A stretch of 64,000 bases of DNA, from NCBI RefSeq assembly GCF_900187445.1, contig NZ_FYEB01000002.1, forward strand, positions 523,511 to 587,510, in the 5' to 3' direction. How positions within the stretch are numbered: the stretch's first letter is position 1; every line of letters starts with the position of its first letter. This document shows positions 41,539 through 50,685 of this stretch, piece by piece. The notes under the pieces are model-generated. The model had not been told where the DNA came from. It worked only from the letters and a program-made list of their open reading frames with translations, and did no database searches. Source of the DNA: Pseudomonas sp. Irchel s3b2. Lineage in GTDB: Bacteria > Pseudomonadota > Gammaproteobacteria > Pseudomonadales > Pseudomonadaceae. A program made the translations under genes and the position numbers.

Positions 41539-42531
41539 TCAGTCCGCCGCTGGTTGAGGATTCAACCAACCCCGCACCCGACGGACCAACTGCTCTTGCT
41601 CCGCCTTGGCATTCCCCGGCAGCGCCTTGAGCGAAACCTGACTGAACCCCGAAGTTTTCAAGCGTTTGCTGGCCTGTAAGCGTTCCAGCGCCGCGTTGCG
41701 ATCCAGCGGCTTATCCATATAAAAAATGTCGACAGTAGGCAGCTTGATTGTCGGCGTCAGTTCGGCCAGTTCGGGCTTCGCCGTAACGGGCGTCTGGGCG
41801 GCGACCATCACGAGCTTCTCGACTTGCGATGGCTGCTTCTCACTCAGATAACGCGCGGCCCAGTAAGCGCCGGTACCATGACCCAGCACGACGATGTTGC
41901 GAGCGCTTTGCAGTTCGGCGTAGGCGATGGCGGCGTCGATGCGGGCGAAGATTCGTTCCGCATCGGCTTTGGCCTGTTCTTCGGTGGTTTCGGCGATCGC
42001 CTTGTCCGTCACTTCCGCTTCGCCGCCGGCCGCCTGTTCGATGGGCGTCGCGGTGGTTGAGTCTTTGCTACCGGCATCAGGCGCTTTGGGCACTGGCGCC
42101 ACTTCGACGATCCGTGGCGCAATGGCTTCGCTTTGCAGGTCCGGCAAGGTGATACTCAGGCTGCTCCATTCGGCGTCTGGCAATTTGTGGCGCAATGGGC
42201 TGATCGCTTGCGGCCAGTCAGCGGTTTCGCCGGCGCCCGGGATGATGATCACCGCGCCTTTGGGTTCGGCGGTATTGGCCGGTTTCCACAAGGCGAGAAA
42301 GCTGTCGGTGCCGGCTTGCAGTTGTTGCTGTTCCTGTGCAGGGATTTTTCGCACAAGTGCTGCCGCTTCTTCCTGACTACGCTCAAGCAGCGGCTGACGT
42401 TCGACCGGTTTTTCTTCTGCGGGTTTTTCCGCACTGGCAGGTGCCGGGTCGGCCGCCTCGACGGAAAACGCGCAAGGCAGGATCAACGACAGGCACAATG
42501 CTGGCAGTGCCAGGCGGTAGACAGGGGGCAT
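41539..42531 (-). CDS. DUF3530 family alpha/beta-hydrolase-like exported protein
   Basis: A 330-residue protein with a signal peptide (hydrophobic LALPALCLSLILPCAFSVEA) and a Pro/Glu/Ala-rich segment (about 28-50). An alpha/beta-hydrolase-like domain follows: AVIIIPGAGETADWPQAI resembles the strand and oxyanion region. VLGHGTGAYWAARYLSE has G-H-G-T-G, so the usual nucleophile Ser is Thr here, as seems common for DUF3530. A second variable Ala/Glu/Thr-rich insert lies in the middle. Substrate unknown. Confidence 0.85.
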   Translation of the reverse strand: MPPVYRLALPALCLSLILPCAFSVEAADPAPASAEKPAEEKPVERQPLLERSQEEAAALVRKIPAQEQQQLQAGTDSFLALWKPANTAEPKGAVIIIPGAGETADWPQAISPLRHKLPDAEWSSLSITLPDLQSEAIAPRIVEVAPVPKAPDAGSKDSTTATPIEQAAGGEAEVTDKAIAETTEEQAKADAERIFARIDAAIAYAELQSARNIVVLGHGTGAYWAARYLSEKQPSQVEKLVMVAAQTPVTAKPELAELTPTIKLPTVDIFYMDKPLDRNAALERLQASKRLKTSGFSQVSLKALPGNAKAEQEQLVRRVRGWLNPQPAAD

Positions 42532-42604
42532 CGGATATTCCAGGCCAGAAGTTATTCCGGCAGCCTAATGGGTTGGTCAGTATTTGTCAGTGTGTGAGAC
42601 TTCG

Positions 42605-45001
42605 ATGATGCATTTTCGCTGCCTGTGGGTTATCGGCTGGTTGTGGTTTCCCTTGATGGGCTGGGCGGCGCCCGCGCCACCGGCGCATATCGTGCACTTG
42701 TCGCCAGCGCAGCAGCAATGGCTGGCGCAGCATGGCGAGTTGCGGGTCGGGGTGGTGCTGCAAACGCCCTATGCGCAATACGATCGCCGCTTGCAGCGCT
42801 TGTCCGGGGTTAACGTCGAGCTGATGAAGTGGCTGGCCAAGGCGCTCAAGATCGAGCTGAGCTGGCGTAATTATCCTGATCTTGCGCAACTGGAAGCTGC
42901 CGCGCGTGAAGGCGATATCGATATCGCGCCGGGGCTGACGCAAACACCTGCGGCTTTGCGGCTCTGGCAGTTTTCCGACCCGTATATGCGGGTGCCGCAA
43001 TTGGTGGTCAGCGACCAGAAGCGCACCGGTGCCGTGGAGCTGGAAAAACTCGATAGCCAGACTCGCGTTGCGGTGCGCATGCCCAGCGCCACTGCCGATT
43101 ATTTGCGCAGCAACTATCCCCATCTGAACCTGCAAGGCGTGCCTCTGGAACGCCAGGCGCTGCAACTGTTGTTGAGTCAGCAGGCCGGTTACGCCGTGGT
43201 CGATGAAGCGCAGTTCGGGCGTCTGTCTGCCGAGCCCGAGTTCTCCGGATTGGTCGTGGTGGGCGACATCGGTTTCCCGCAACTGCTGCGAGTGGCCACG
43301 CGTCGAGACTGGCCGGAATTGGCTGGCATCGTCGAAAGCGCGCTGCGAGCGATCCCGGCCAAGGACCTGGAGCAACTGCACAATCAATGGCTGCAACCCA
43401 AGTATCCGCGGCTGTCCGAGTCGCCGGGTTTCTGGCAAAACCTAAGCCTGCTCTTGGTGCTGTTGCTGCTGAGCAGCATGGCCATTTTGTTCTGGCAGCG
43501 TCGTCAGCAACACAGTCTGGAGCAACGATTGCTGGCGGCGCGCGAAGACATTGCCCTGCGTGAGGCCAGCGAAGAGGCCTTGCGCCTCACGCAATTTTCC
43601 ATCGATCAGAGCACCGTCGGCATCCTCTGGGTCAACTGGGACAGCCATGTGCGCTACGCCAACCGCGCGGCCGAAACCATGCTCGGCTACCCGGCGGGCG
43701 GAATCATTGATCGGCCCTTGATCGACTTCGAACCCGGTTTGCACATGGACCGTTGGCTGAGCCTGTGGAAACGCGCTCGGGCCAGTGAAGAAAGGCCGCA
43801 AAGTTTCGAAACCAATTGCGTGCGAGCGGATGGCAGTATTCTGCCAGCGGATGTTTCATTGAGCTTCTTGCGTTTTCGCGATGGCGAATACCTGGTGGTT
43901 TACCTCAATGATGTCACCGAACGTCGTCGCGCCCTGGCTGCGTTGCAGGAAAGCGAAGCGCGGCTGCAAGGGATCGCCGCCAACGTCCCCGGACTGGTTT
44001 TTCGTCTGGAGCGTGCGCCGGTGACCGGGCAGATCGACTTTGCCTACATCAGTGAAGGCAGCGAGAGTCTGGTGGGTTACTCGCCCGCGACTCTGGCCCA
44101 TCGGGACAAAGGCTTGCGCAGTCTGGTGCATCCGGATGACAGGGCCAGTTATCACCAGACTCAGGATCATGCACTGGATACCGACAGTGACTGGTCGTGG
44201 CAGGGGAGGATTCTGACCCGTCAGGGCGAACAACGCTGGGCTGAGATCAAGGCCATCACCCGCCGACTTGAAGACGGCACCTATGTCTGGGACGGGATTG
44301 TCTGGGACATCACCGAGAGCAAACGCATCGAACTGGAGCTGGCCAGCTCCCGCGAGCAATTGCGTGAGTTGTCCGCGCACCTGGAGAGCGTGCGGGAAGA
44401 GGAAAAGGCCCGGATTGCCCGGGAAGTTCACGACGAGTTGGGTCAGATGTTGACTGTGCTGAAGCTGGAAACATCCATGTGCGAACTGGCCTACGCCCAG
44501 CTCGACCCAGGTCTGCATGAGCGCTTGAATAGCATGAAGCGTTTGATCGCTCAGCTGTTTCAACTGGTGCGCGATGTGGCCACGGCGCTACGGCCGCCGA
44601 TTCTCGATGCCGGGATCGCCTCGGCCATCGAATGGCAGGCGCGGCGGTTCGAGGCGCGCACGCAGATTCCATGCCTGGTGCAGGTGCCGGATAACTTGCC
44701 GGTGCTCAGCGATGCCAAGGCCATCGGGCTGTTCCGGATCCTTCAGGAAGCGCTGACCAATGTCATGCGCCACGCCCAGGCGCATACTGTTGAACTGACG
44801 CTGGCCCTTGAGGGCGATGAACTTTGTCTGACTGTCAGCGATGATGGCGTAGGATTTATCGCCGCCCCTGGCAGGCCGACATCCTTTGGTGTGGTCGGCA
44901 TGCGTGAGCGGGTGCTGATCATGGGTGGGCAGTTGTCACTTGAGAGTGAGCCGGGGGAGGGGACGACCCTGAGTGTGCGAGTGCCGTTGGATGAGGCCTG
45001 A
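42605..45001 (+). CDS. agtS: AgtS-like sensor histidine kinase with periplasmic solute-binding domain
   Basis: Hybrid sensor of about 798 residues. It has a signal peptide, a periplasmic SBP_bac_3-type domain (about 35-260) and a membrane helix (LLLVLLLLSSMAILFW near 280). Two PAS domains follow (about 325-445 and 450-570, the second with PAC WDGIVWDITESKRIE). Then come a HisKA_3 dimerisation domain with phospho-His in IAREVHDELGQML near 608 and a NarL-type HATPase (FRILQEALTNVMRHAQAHT). ATG 42605 was chosen; a TTG frame opens at 42584. It directly precedes an NarL-family regulator and the agt transporter. In P. aeruginosa the AgtSR pair at this locus senses GABA and 5-aminovalerate. Confidence 0.85.
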   Translation: MMHFRCLWVIGWLWFPLMGWAAPAPPAHIVHLSPAQQQWLAQHGELRVGVVLQTPYAQYDRRLQRLSGVNVELMKWLAKALKIELSWRNYPDLAQLEAAAREGDIDIAPGLTQTPAALRLWQFSDPYMRVPQLVVSDQKRTGAVELEKLDSQTRVAVRMPSATADYLRSNYPHLNLQGVPLERQALQLLLSQQAGYAVVDEAQFGRLSAEPEFSGLVVVGDIGFPQLLRVATRRDWPELAGIVESALRAIPAKDLEQLHNQWLQPKYPRLSESPGFWQNLSLLLVLLLLSSMAILFWQRRQQHSLEQRLLAAREDIALREASEEALRLTQFSIDQSTVGILWVNWDSHVRYANRAAETMLGYPAGGIIDRPLIDFEPGLHMDRWLSLWKRARASEERPQSFETNCVRADGSILPADVSLSFLRFRDGEYLVVYLNDVTERRRALAALQESEARLQGIAANVPGLVFRLERAPVTGQIDFAYISEGSESLVGYSPATLAHRDKGLRSLVHPDDRASYHQTQDHALDTDSDWSWQGRILTRQGEQRWAEIKAITRRLEDGTYVWDGIVWDITESKRIELELASSREQLRELSAHLESVREEEKARIAREVHDELGQMLTVLKLETSMCELAYAQLDPGLHERLNSMKRLIAQLFQLVRDVATALRPPILDAGIASAIEWQARRFEARTQIPCLVQVPDNLPVLSDAKAIGLFRILQEALTNVMRHAQAHTVELTLALEGDELCLTVSDDGVGFIAAPGRPTSFGVVGMRERVLIMGGQLSLESEPGEGTTLSVRVPLDEA

Positions 45002-45069
45002 TGGTTTTAAGTTGTTTGGACTTGCCCGCGATAGATCTTGGCTCTGACATAACAAGAATGGAGAAGAAC

Positions 45070-45699
45070 GTGATCCGTGTACTGGTAGCCGAAGACCACA
45101 CCATCGTTCGCGAAGGCATCAAGCAATTGATCGGCCTGGCCAAGGACTTGCTGGTGGTAGGGGAGGCGAGCAATGGCGAGCAGTTACTCGACACCTTGCG
45201 CCATGTTCCGTGCGAAGTGGTGTTGCTGGATATCTCCATGCCCGGGGTCAACGGTCTGGAAGCGATTCCGCGGATTCGCGCGCTGAACAACCCGCCGGCG
45301 ATTCTGGTGTTGTCGATGCACGACGAAGCGCAAATGGCCGCACGGGCGTTAAAGGTCGGCGCCGCAGGCTATGCGACCAAGGATAGCGATCCGGCATTGC
45401 TGCTGACGGCAATCCGCAAAGTCGCGGCGGGCGGGCGATACATCGACCCGGACTTGGCCGACCGCATGGTTTTCGAAGTCGGCCTGACTGATTCACGGCC
45501 GCTGCACTCGTTGCTGTCGGAGCGTGAGTTCTCGGTGTTCGAACGCCTGGCTCAGGGCGCCAACGTCAACGACATCGCCCAGCAACTGGCCCTGAGCAGC
45601 AAAACCATCAGTACCCACAAGGCGCGGCTGATGCAAAAACTCAACATCACCTCCCTGGCCGAACTGGTGAAGTACGCCATGGAGCACAAACTCCTCTGA
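45070..45699 (+). CDS. agtR: AgtR-like LuxR/NarL-family response regulator
   Basis: Two-component regulator of 209 residues. The receiver domain has AEDHTIVREG (acidic pocket) and the phospho-Asp in VVLLDISMPGVNG. The C-terminal LuxR helix-turn-helix is LSEREFSVFERLAQGANVND and SSKTISTHKARLMQKLNI. I chose GTG 45070 because GGAG stands 6 bases before it; ATG 45058 and an upstream frame from 45001 are alternatives. It pairs with the upstream kinase and probably activates the agtABCD genes that follow after 337 bases. Confidence 0.87.
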   Translation: MIRVLVAEDHTIVREGIKQLIGLAKDLLVVGEASNGEQLLDTLRHVPCEVVLLDISMPGVNGLEAIPRIRALNNPPAILVLSMHDEAQMAARALKVGAAGYATKDSDPALLLTAIRKVAAGGRYIDPDLADRMVFEVGLTDSRPLHSLLSEREFSVFERLAQGANVNDIAQQLALSSKTISTHKARLMQKLNITSLAELVKYAMEHKLL

Positions 45700-46036
45700 A
45701 TCTTTACGCGATCCCTGTAGGAGCGAGGCTTGCCCGCGAAGCTTTTAGCGCCAGTGAGATCGCCTTCTCGGGCAAGCCTCGCTCCTACAGAGGGCCATGT
45801 CGGCATGTCCATTTGCGACATGCTCACAAAGCCACTTTTGCCTGTTCTTGCGGCTTGCAGCTCACCGCCTGTCGCTATCCTGATTCGACATATCCATCCC
45901 CGCCATCCTTGTAGGGCAATCCCTACCCGCAACCTTCCATCCGGCTGAGGCGATTCTCTCCTGCGCCCCGATTTGCGCGGCTCCCAGCGTCCACTAGGCT
46001 TAGTCCACAGCAGTCATCAATAACAAAGGTGTGGGT
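45700..46036. promoter_or_regulatory. 337-base gap with a REPIN and the presumed agtA promoter
   Basis: The left part is a REPIN (45714-45790; arms ctgtaggagcgaggcttgcc and inverse). The right part (about 45800-46036) has no frame that looks coding and must hold the agtABCD promoter and any AgtR site. I could not pick a convincing -24/-12 or -35/-10 pair. Confidence 0.5.
45714..45790. repeat. REPIN after agtR
   Basis: Two inverted arms of the 'gtaggagcgaggcttgcccgcg' family with a spacer of about 25 bases; the second arm has one change (ctcggg for cgcggg). Confidence 0.88.
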
Positions 46037-47161
46037 ATGAGCCAGGTTGATTCAAGCGCAGGGGCCAGCGATGTTCTGGTCAGCTTTCGTGGAGTGCAAA
46101 AGAGCTACGACGGCGAGAACCTGATCGTCAAAGACCTCAACCTGGATATTCGCAAAGGCGAATTCCTCACCTTGCTCGGGCCGTCCGGCTCCGGCAAGAC
46201 CACCAGTCTTATGATGCTCGCCGGTTTCGAAACGCCGACCGCCGGGGAGATTCAACTGGCTGGGCGCTCCATCAACAATGTGCCGCCGCATAAGCGCGAT
46301 ATCGGCATGGTGTTCCAGAACTATGCGTTGTTTCCGCACATGACCGTGGCCGAGAACCTGGCGTTCCCGCTGACCGTGCGTGGTTTGAACAAGAGCGATG
46401 TCGGTGACCGGGTCAAACGTGTTTTGAGCATGGTTCAGCTCGACGCCTTCGCCCAGCGCTATCCGGCGCAACTGTCCGGCGGTCAGCAGCAGCGTGTGGC
46501 CCTGGCCCGTGCGTTGGTGTTCGAACCGCAGCTGGTGCTGATGGACGAACCCCTCGGCGCACTGGATAAACAACTGCGTGAACACATGCAGATGGAAATC
46601 AAACACCTGCACCAGCGCCTCGGCGTGACTGTGGTCTACGTGACCCACGACCAGGGCGAAGCCCTGACCATGTCCGATCGTGTGGCGGTGTTCCACCAGG
46701 GTGAGATTCAGCAGATCGCCCCGCCGCGCTCCCTCTATGAAGAACCGAAAAACACCTTCGTCGCCAACTTCATCGGCGAGAACAATCGTCTCAACGGTCG
46801 CTTGCACAGTCACACCGGCGATCGCTGCGTGGTTGAGCTCGGTCGCGGTGAAAAGGTTGAAGCCCTGGCGGTTAACGTCGGCAAGACCGGCGAACCCGTC
46901 ACGCTGTCGATTCGCCCGGAGCGCGTGAGCCTCAATGGTTCGAGCGAGTCCTGCGTCAACCGCTTCTCAGGGAGGGTGGCGGAATTCATCTATCTGGGCG
47001 ACCACGTCCGGGTTCGCCTGGAAGTCTGCGGCAAGACCGACTTCTTTGTGAAACAACCGATTGCCGAGCTCGATCCCGCGCTCGCCGTCGGCGATGTGGT
47101 ACCGCTTGGCTGGCAGGTCGAACACGTTCGCGCGCTCGACCCACTTCTAGAGGCGCATTGA
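46037..47161 (+). CDS. agtA: AgtA-like ABC transporter ATP-binding protein (PotA type)
   Basis: ATPase of a polyamine/4-aminobutyrate-type importer, 374 residues. Walker A is LLGPSGSGKTTSLMMLAGFE, the signature LSGGQQQRVALARAL and Walker B LVLMDEPLGALD. A C-terminal TOBE/OB regulatory domain (about 280-370) is present, as usual in PotA-type subunits. ATG 46037 has AAAGGTG upstream; a GTG two codons earlier is less likely. It is the first gene of agtABCD. Confidence 0.9.
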   Translation: MSQVDSSAGASDVLVSFRGVQKSYDGENLIVKDLNLDIRKGEFLTLLGPSGSGKTTSLMMLAGFETPTAGEIQLAGRSINNVPPHKRDIGMVFQNYALFPHMTVAENLAFPLTVRGLNKSDVGDRVKRVLSMVQLDAFAQRYPAQLSGGQQQRVALARALVFEPQLVLMDEPLGALDKQLREHMQMEIKHLHQRLGVTVVYVTHDQGEALTMSDRVAVFHQGEIQQIAPPRSLYEEPKNTFVANFIGENNRLNGRLHSHTGDRCVVELGRGEKVEALAVNVGKTGEPVTLSIRPERVSLNGSSESCVNRFSGRVAEFIYLGDHVRVRLEVCGKTDFFVKQPIAELDPALAVGDVVPLGWQVEHVRALDPLLEAH

Positions 47162-47208
47162 TCGCCCCCTGCTTCACCAACACTAACCCTGCAGTTGGAG
47201 AACAATAA

Positions 47209-48252
47209 ATGTTGAGATCCCTGAAATTCACCGCCCTGGTCGTGGGCATGATGGGTGCGGCGCACGCGATGGCGGCGGGCCCGGACCTGACCGTGGTGTC
47301 CTTTGGCGGGGCGAACAAGGCGGCGCAGGTCAAAGCCTTCTACGCACCGTGGGAAGCGGCAGGCAACGGCAAAATCATCGCTGGCGAATACAACGGCGAG
47401 ATGGCCAAGGTCAAAGCCATGGTCGACACCAAGAGCGTGTCCTGGGATCTGGTGGAAGTTGAATCGCCAGAGCTGTCCCGTGGTTGCGACGAAGACATGT
47501 TCGAGCAGCTCGATCCTGCGCTGTTCGGCAAGACCGAAGACTACGTCAAAGGCGCTATCCAGCCGTGCGGCGTGGGCTTCTTCGTGTGGTCGACCGTGCT
47601 GGCCTACAACGCCGACAAACTGAAAACCGCTCCGACCAGCTGGGTGGATTTCTGGGACACCAAGAAATTCCCGGGCAAACGCGGCCTGCGTAAAGGCGCC
47701 AAGTACACCCTGGAATTCGCCTTGATGGCCGATGGTGTTGCACCCAAAGACGTCTACAAAGTGCTGGCCGGCAAAGACGGTCAGGATCGCGCGTTCAAGA
47801 AACTCGATGAGCTCAAACCAAGCATCCAATGGTGGGAAGCCGGCGCACAACCGCCGCAATACCTCGCCTCCGGCGACGTGGTCATGAGCTCGGCCTACAA
47901 CGGGCGGATCGCGGCGGTACAGAAAGAAAGCAACCTGAAAGTGGTGTGGAACGGCGGTATCTACGATTTCGACGCGTGGGCGATTCCGAAAGGTCTGGAT
48001 AAGACCCGTGCCGAAGCGGCGAAAAAATTCATCGCGTTCTCGGTGGCTCCGCAGCAGCAGAAGACCTACTCGGAAAACATCGCTTACGGCCCGGCCAACA
48101 CCCAAGCCGTGCCTTTGCTGTCCAAGGATGTCCTGAAAGACATGCCGACCACCCCGGAAAACATCGCCAACCAGGTGCAGATCGACGTCAGCTTCTGGGC
48201 TGATAACGGCGAGCAACTGGAACAGCGCTTCAACTCCTGGGCTGCGAAGTAA
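47209..48252 (+). CDS. agtB: AgtB-like periplasmic solute-binding protein (PotD type)
   Basis: A 347-residue binding protein with a signal peptide (MLRSLKFTALVVGMMGAAHA) and the polyamine-binding-type fold starting LTVVSFGGANKAAQVKAFY. GGAG stands 9 bases before the start. It sits between the ATPase and the permeases. The P. aeruginosa counterpart binds GABA and 5-aminovalerate; the ligand here is inferred. P. aeruginosa has an additional binding protein gene at this locus, which I do not see. Confidence 0.9.
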   Translation: MLRSLKFTALVVGMMGAAHAMAAGPDLTVVSFGGANKAAQVKAFYAPWEAAGNGKIIAGEYNGEMAKVKAMVDTKSVSWDLVEVESPELSRGCDEDMFEQLDPALFGKTEDYVKGAIQPCGVGFFVWSTVLAYNADKLKTAPTSWVDFWDTKKFPGKRGLRKGAKYTLEFALMADGVAPKDVYKVLAGKDGQDRAFKKLDELKPSIQWWEAGAQPPQYLASGDVVMSSAYNGRIAAVQKESNLKVVWNGGIYDFDAWAIPKGLDKTRAEAAKKFIAFSVAPQQQKTYSENIAYGPANTQAVPLLSKDVLKDMPTTPENIANQVQIDVSFWADNGEQLEQRFNSWAAK

Positions 48253-48283
48253 GCAAGTCACACGGGACGACGGTTCACCGGAT

Positions 48284-48386
48284 GATCGTTCCCATGCTCT
48301 GCGTGGGAATGCCGCCCGGGACGCTCCGCGTCCCTGTGATGCAGAGCGTCACTGGATGCGTTCCCACGCAGAGCGTGGGAACGATC
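48284..48386. repeat. Palindromic repeat of a second family between agtB and agtC
   Basis: Arms atcgttcccatgctctgcgt (48284-48311) and its inverse (48359-48386) surround a further small hairpin (gggacgct/gcgtccc). This family differs from the 'aggcttgcccgcg' REPs; a related single palindrome is at 50563-50587. Being inside the operon, it could separate the abundant binding-protein mRNA from the permease mRNA. Confidence 0.82.
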
Positions 48387-48450
48387 AGCACCAAAAGTTC
48401 GAGGTGGCGTTTGCCACCTTTGCAATGACCAAAGATTTCCGGAGTACGCC

Positions 48451-49698
48451 ATGGCTATCGCCGTTCCCGTGAACGCGGGCACCGACCCCACCCTGAAGCA
48501 GCGGCTCAAGCATGCCGAGCGGGTCAACCGCTGGAAAGCACAAGCCTTGATCGCGCCATTGGTGCTGTTTCTGTTGCTGGTGTTTCTGGTGCCGATCGTA
48601 GCGCTGCTCTACAAAAGCGTCGGTAACCCGGAAGTGGTCGGCGCTATGCCGCGCACCGTGGCGGCCATCGCCAGTTGGGATGGTCGCGGCCTCCCGGCAG
48701 AGCCTGTGTACAAGGCCGCCAGCGAAGACCTGGCAGAAGCCCGCAAGAATCAGACCTTGGGCGACTTGTCCAAACGCTTGAACATGGAGTTGGCCGGCTA
48801 CCGCAGCCTGCTGACCAAAACCGCACGCGCCTTGCCGTTCGCCACTGAGCCGACTTCTTATAAGGAAGCACTGGAAGCGCTGGACGAGCGTTGGGGCGAT
48901 CCGGCCTATTGGCAGGTCGTGCGCCGCAATACCAGTAACGTGACACCTTATTACCTGCTGGCCGCCGTCGATCACCGTATCGACGACCTCGGCGAAGTGG
49001 CCCCGGCCACCCCCGATCAGGCGATCTACCTCGACATCTTTGCCCGGACCTTCTGGATGGGCTTGATCATCACCGTGATCTGTCTGGTGCTGGCCTATCC
49101 ATTGGCCTACCTGCTGGCGAACCTGCCATCGCGGCAAAGCAACCTGCTGATGATTCTGGTGCTGTTGCCGTTCTGGACCTCGATTCTGGTGCGGGTCGCC
49201 GCGTGGATCGTGTTGCTGCAATCGGGTGGCCTGATCAACAGCGGCCTGATGGCCATGGGCGTCATTGATAAGCCGCTGGAGCTGGTGTTCAACCGCACCG
49301 GGGTCTACATCTCGATGGTGCACATCCTGCTGCCGTTCATGATTCTGCCGATCTACAGCGTGATGAAAGGCATCTCGCCGACCTACATGCGGGCAGCGAT
49401 TTCCCTTGGCTGCCACCCGTTCGCCAGTTTCTGGCGGGTGTACTTTCCGCAAACCTATGCCGGTGTCGGCGCCGGTTGCCTGTTGGTGTTCATCCTCGCC
49501 ATCGGCTACTACATCACCCCGGCGTTGCTGGGCAGTCCAAACGATCAGATGGTCAGTTATTTCGTCGCCTTCTACACCAACACCAGCATCAACTGGGGTA
49601 TGGCGACCGCACTCGGTGGGCTGTTGCTGCTGGCGACCGTGGTGCTTTATCTGATTTACAGCTGGCTGGTGGGCGCCAGTCGCCTGCGCCTGAGCTAA
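48451..49698 (+). CDS. agtC: AgtC-like ABC permease (PotB type) with large extracytoplasmic insert
   Basis: Inner-membrane permease of 415 residues, longer than typical PotB (about 280). A first helix (ALIAPLVLFLLLVFLVPIVALL, about 30-52) is followed by a hydrophilic stretch of about 135 residues (roughly 55-190). The binding-protein-dependent permease domain comes next (FARTFWMGLIITVICLVLAY onward) with the EAA-type loop AAISLGCHPFASFWRVYFPQ. GGAG stands 8 bases upstream. It belongs with agtD. Confidence 0.9.
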   Translation: MAIAVPVNAGTDPTLKQRLKHAERVNRWKAQALIAPLVLFLLLVFLVPIVALLYKSVGNPEVVGAMPRTVAAIASWDGRGLPAEPVYKAASEDLAEARKNQTLGDLSKRLNMELAGYRSLLTKTARALPFATEPTSYKEALEALDERWGDPAYWQVVRRNTSNVTPYYLLAAVDHRIDDLGEVAPATPDQAIYLDIFARTFWMGLIITVICLVLAYPLAYLLANLPSRQSNLLMILVLLPFWTSILVRVAAWIVLLQSGGLINSGLMAMGVIDKPLELVFNRTGVYISMVHILLPFMILPIYSVMKGISPTYMRAAISLGCHPFASFWRVYFPQTYAGVGAGCLLVFILAIGYYITPALLGSPNDQMVSYFVAFYTNTSINWGMATALGGLLLLATVVLYLIYSWLVGASRLRLS

Positions 49699-49710
49699 GG
49701 GGAGAATGAA

Positions 49711-50535
49711 ATGCTGAGTCCTTATATGTCGCCCATCGAACGGGTGTGGTTCTACAGCTTGCGGATTCTCTGCGGCTTGATTCTGTTGTTCCTGATTCTG
49801 CCGGTGCTGGTGATCATTCCGCTGTCGTTCAATTCGGGCAGTTTTCTGGTGTACCCGCTGCAGGGTTTCTCGCTGCACTGGTATCAGGACTTCTTCGCCT
49901 CGGCCGAATGGATGCGTTCGTTGAAGAACAGCATGATCGTGGCCCCGGCGGCCACCGTGTTGGCGATGATCTTCGGCACGCTGGCGGCAATCGGCCTGAC
50001 TCGGGGTGATTTTCCGGGTAAACCGCTGGTGATGGCGCTGGTGATTTCGCCGATGGTGGTGCCGGTAGTGATCATTGGTGTGGCCAGTTACCTGACCTTC
50101 GCGCCATTGGGATTTGGCAACAGCTATATCTCGCTGATCGTCGTGCACGCCGTATTGGGTGTGCCGTTTGTGATCATCACGGTGTCGGCGACCTTACAGG
50201 GGTTTAACCAAAACCTGGTGCGGGCCGCTGCAAGCCTGGGGGCTTCGCCGCTGACTGCGTTTCGTCGGGTGACATTGCCATTGATTGCGCCGGGTGTGAT
50301 TTCCGGTGCGCTGTTTGCCTTTGCCACCTCATTTGATGAAGTAGTAGTGACGCTGTTCCTTGCCGGTCCGGAACAAGCGACCTTGCCTCGGCAGATGTTC
50401 AGCGGCATCCGCGAAAACCTCAGCCCGACGATTGCCGCTGCCGCGACGCTGCTGATCGCGTTCTCGGTGATCCTGTTGCTGACCCTGGAATGGCTGCGCG
50501 GGCGCAGCGAAAAACTGCGCACCGCGCAGGTCTGA
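49711..50535 (+). CDS. agtD: AgtD-like ABC permease (PotC type)
   Basis: Second inner-membrane permease, 274 residues, with about six helices. The EAA loop is RAAASLGASPLTAFRRVTLP. It starts 12 bases after agtC with GGGGAG upstream. With AgtA, B and C it completes a polyamine/GABA-type importer. Confidence 0.91.
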   Translation: MLSPYMSPIERVWFYSLRILCGLILLFLILPVLVIIPLSFNSGSFLVYPLQGFSLHWYQDFFASAEWMRSLKNSMIVAPAATVLAMIFGTLAAIGLTRGDFPGKPLVMALVISPMVVPVVIIGVASYLTFAPLGFGNSYISLIVVHAVLGVPFVIITVSATLQGFNQNLVRAAASLGASPLTAFRRVTLPLIAPGVISGALFAFATSFDEVVVTLFLAGPEQATLPRQMFSGIRENLSPTIAAAATLLIAFSVILLLTLEWLRGRSEKLRTAQV

Positions 50536-50562
50536 AGCCATACCTCGATCAACCTGTTTGAT

Positions 50563-50587
50563 CGTTCCCACGCAGAGCGTGGGAACG
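50563..50587. repeat. Single palindrome of the second repeat family after agtD
   Basis: cgttcccacg and cgtgggaacg pair around cagag; it is the same motif as the arm at 48359-48386 and may act as an mRNA end for agtD. Confidence 0.8.
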
Positions 50588-50685
50588 TCAGGGAGTCTCC
50601 GGTCATTTATGATCTGAATAGCAGGCAACCCCCAATCCCCAGCTACTATTGTGCCCAGCTCCCCTATCTATAAGAGGTTGCGCAC

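Noticed and set aside
48385..50148. Long minus-strand frame of 587 codons opposite agtC-agtD
   Set aside because: His/Gln-rich shadow of two clear permease genes; high GC content keeps the opposite strand open.
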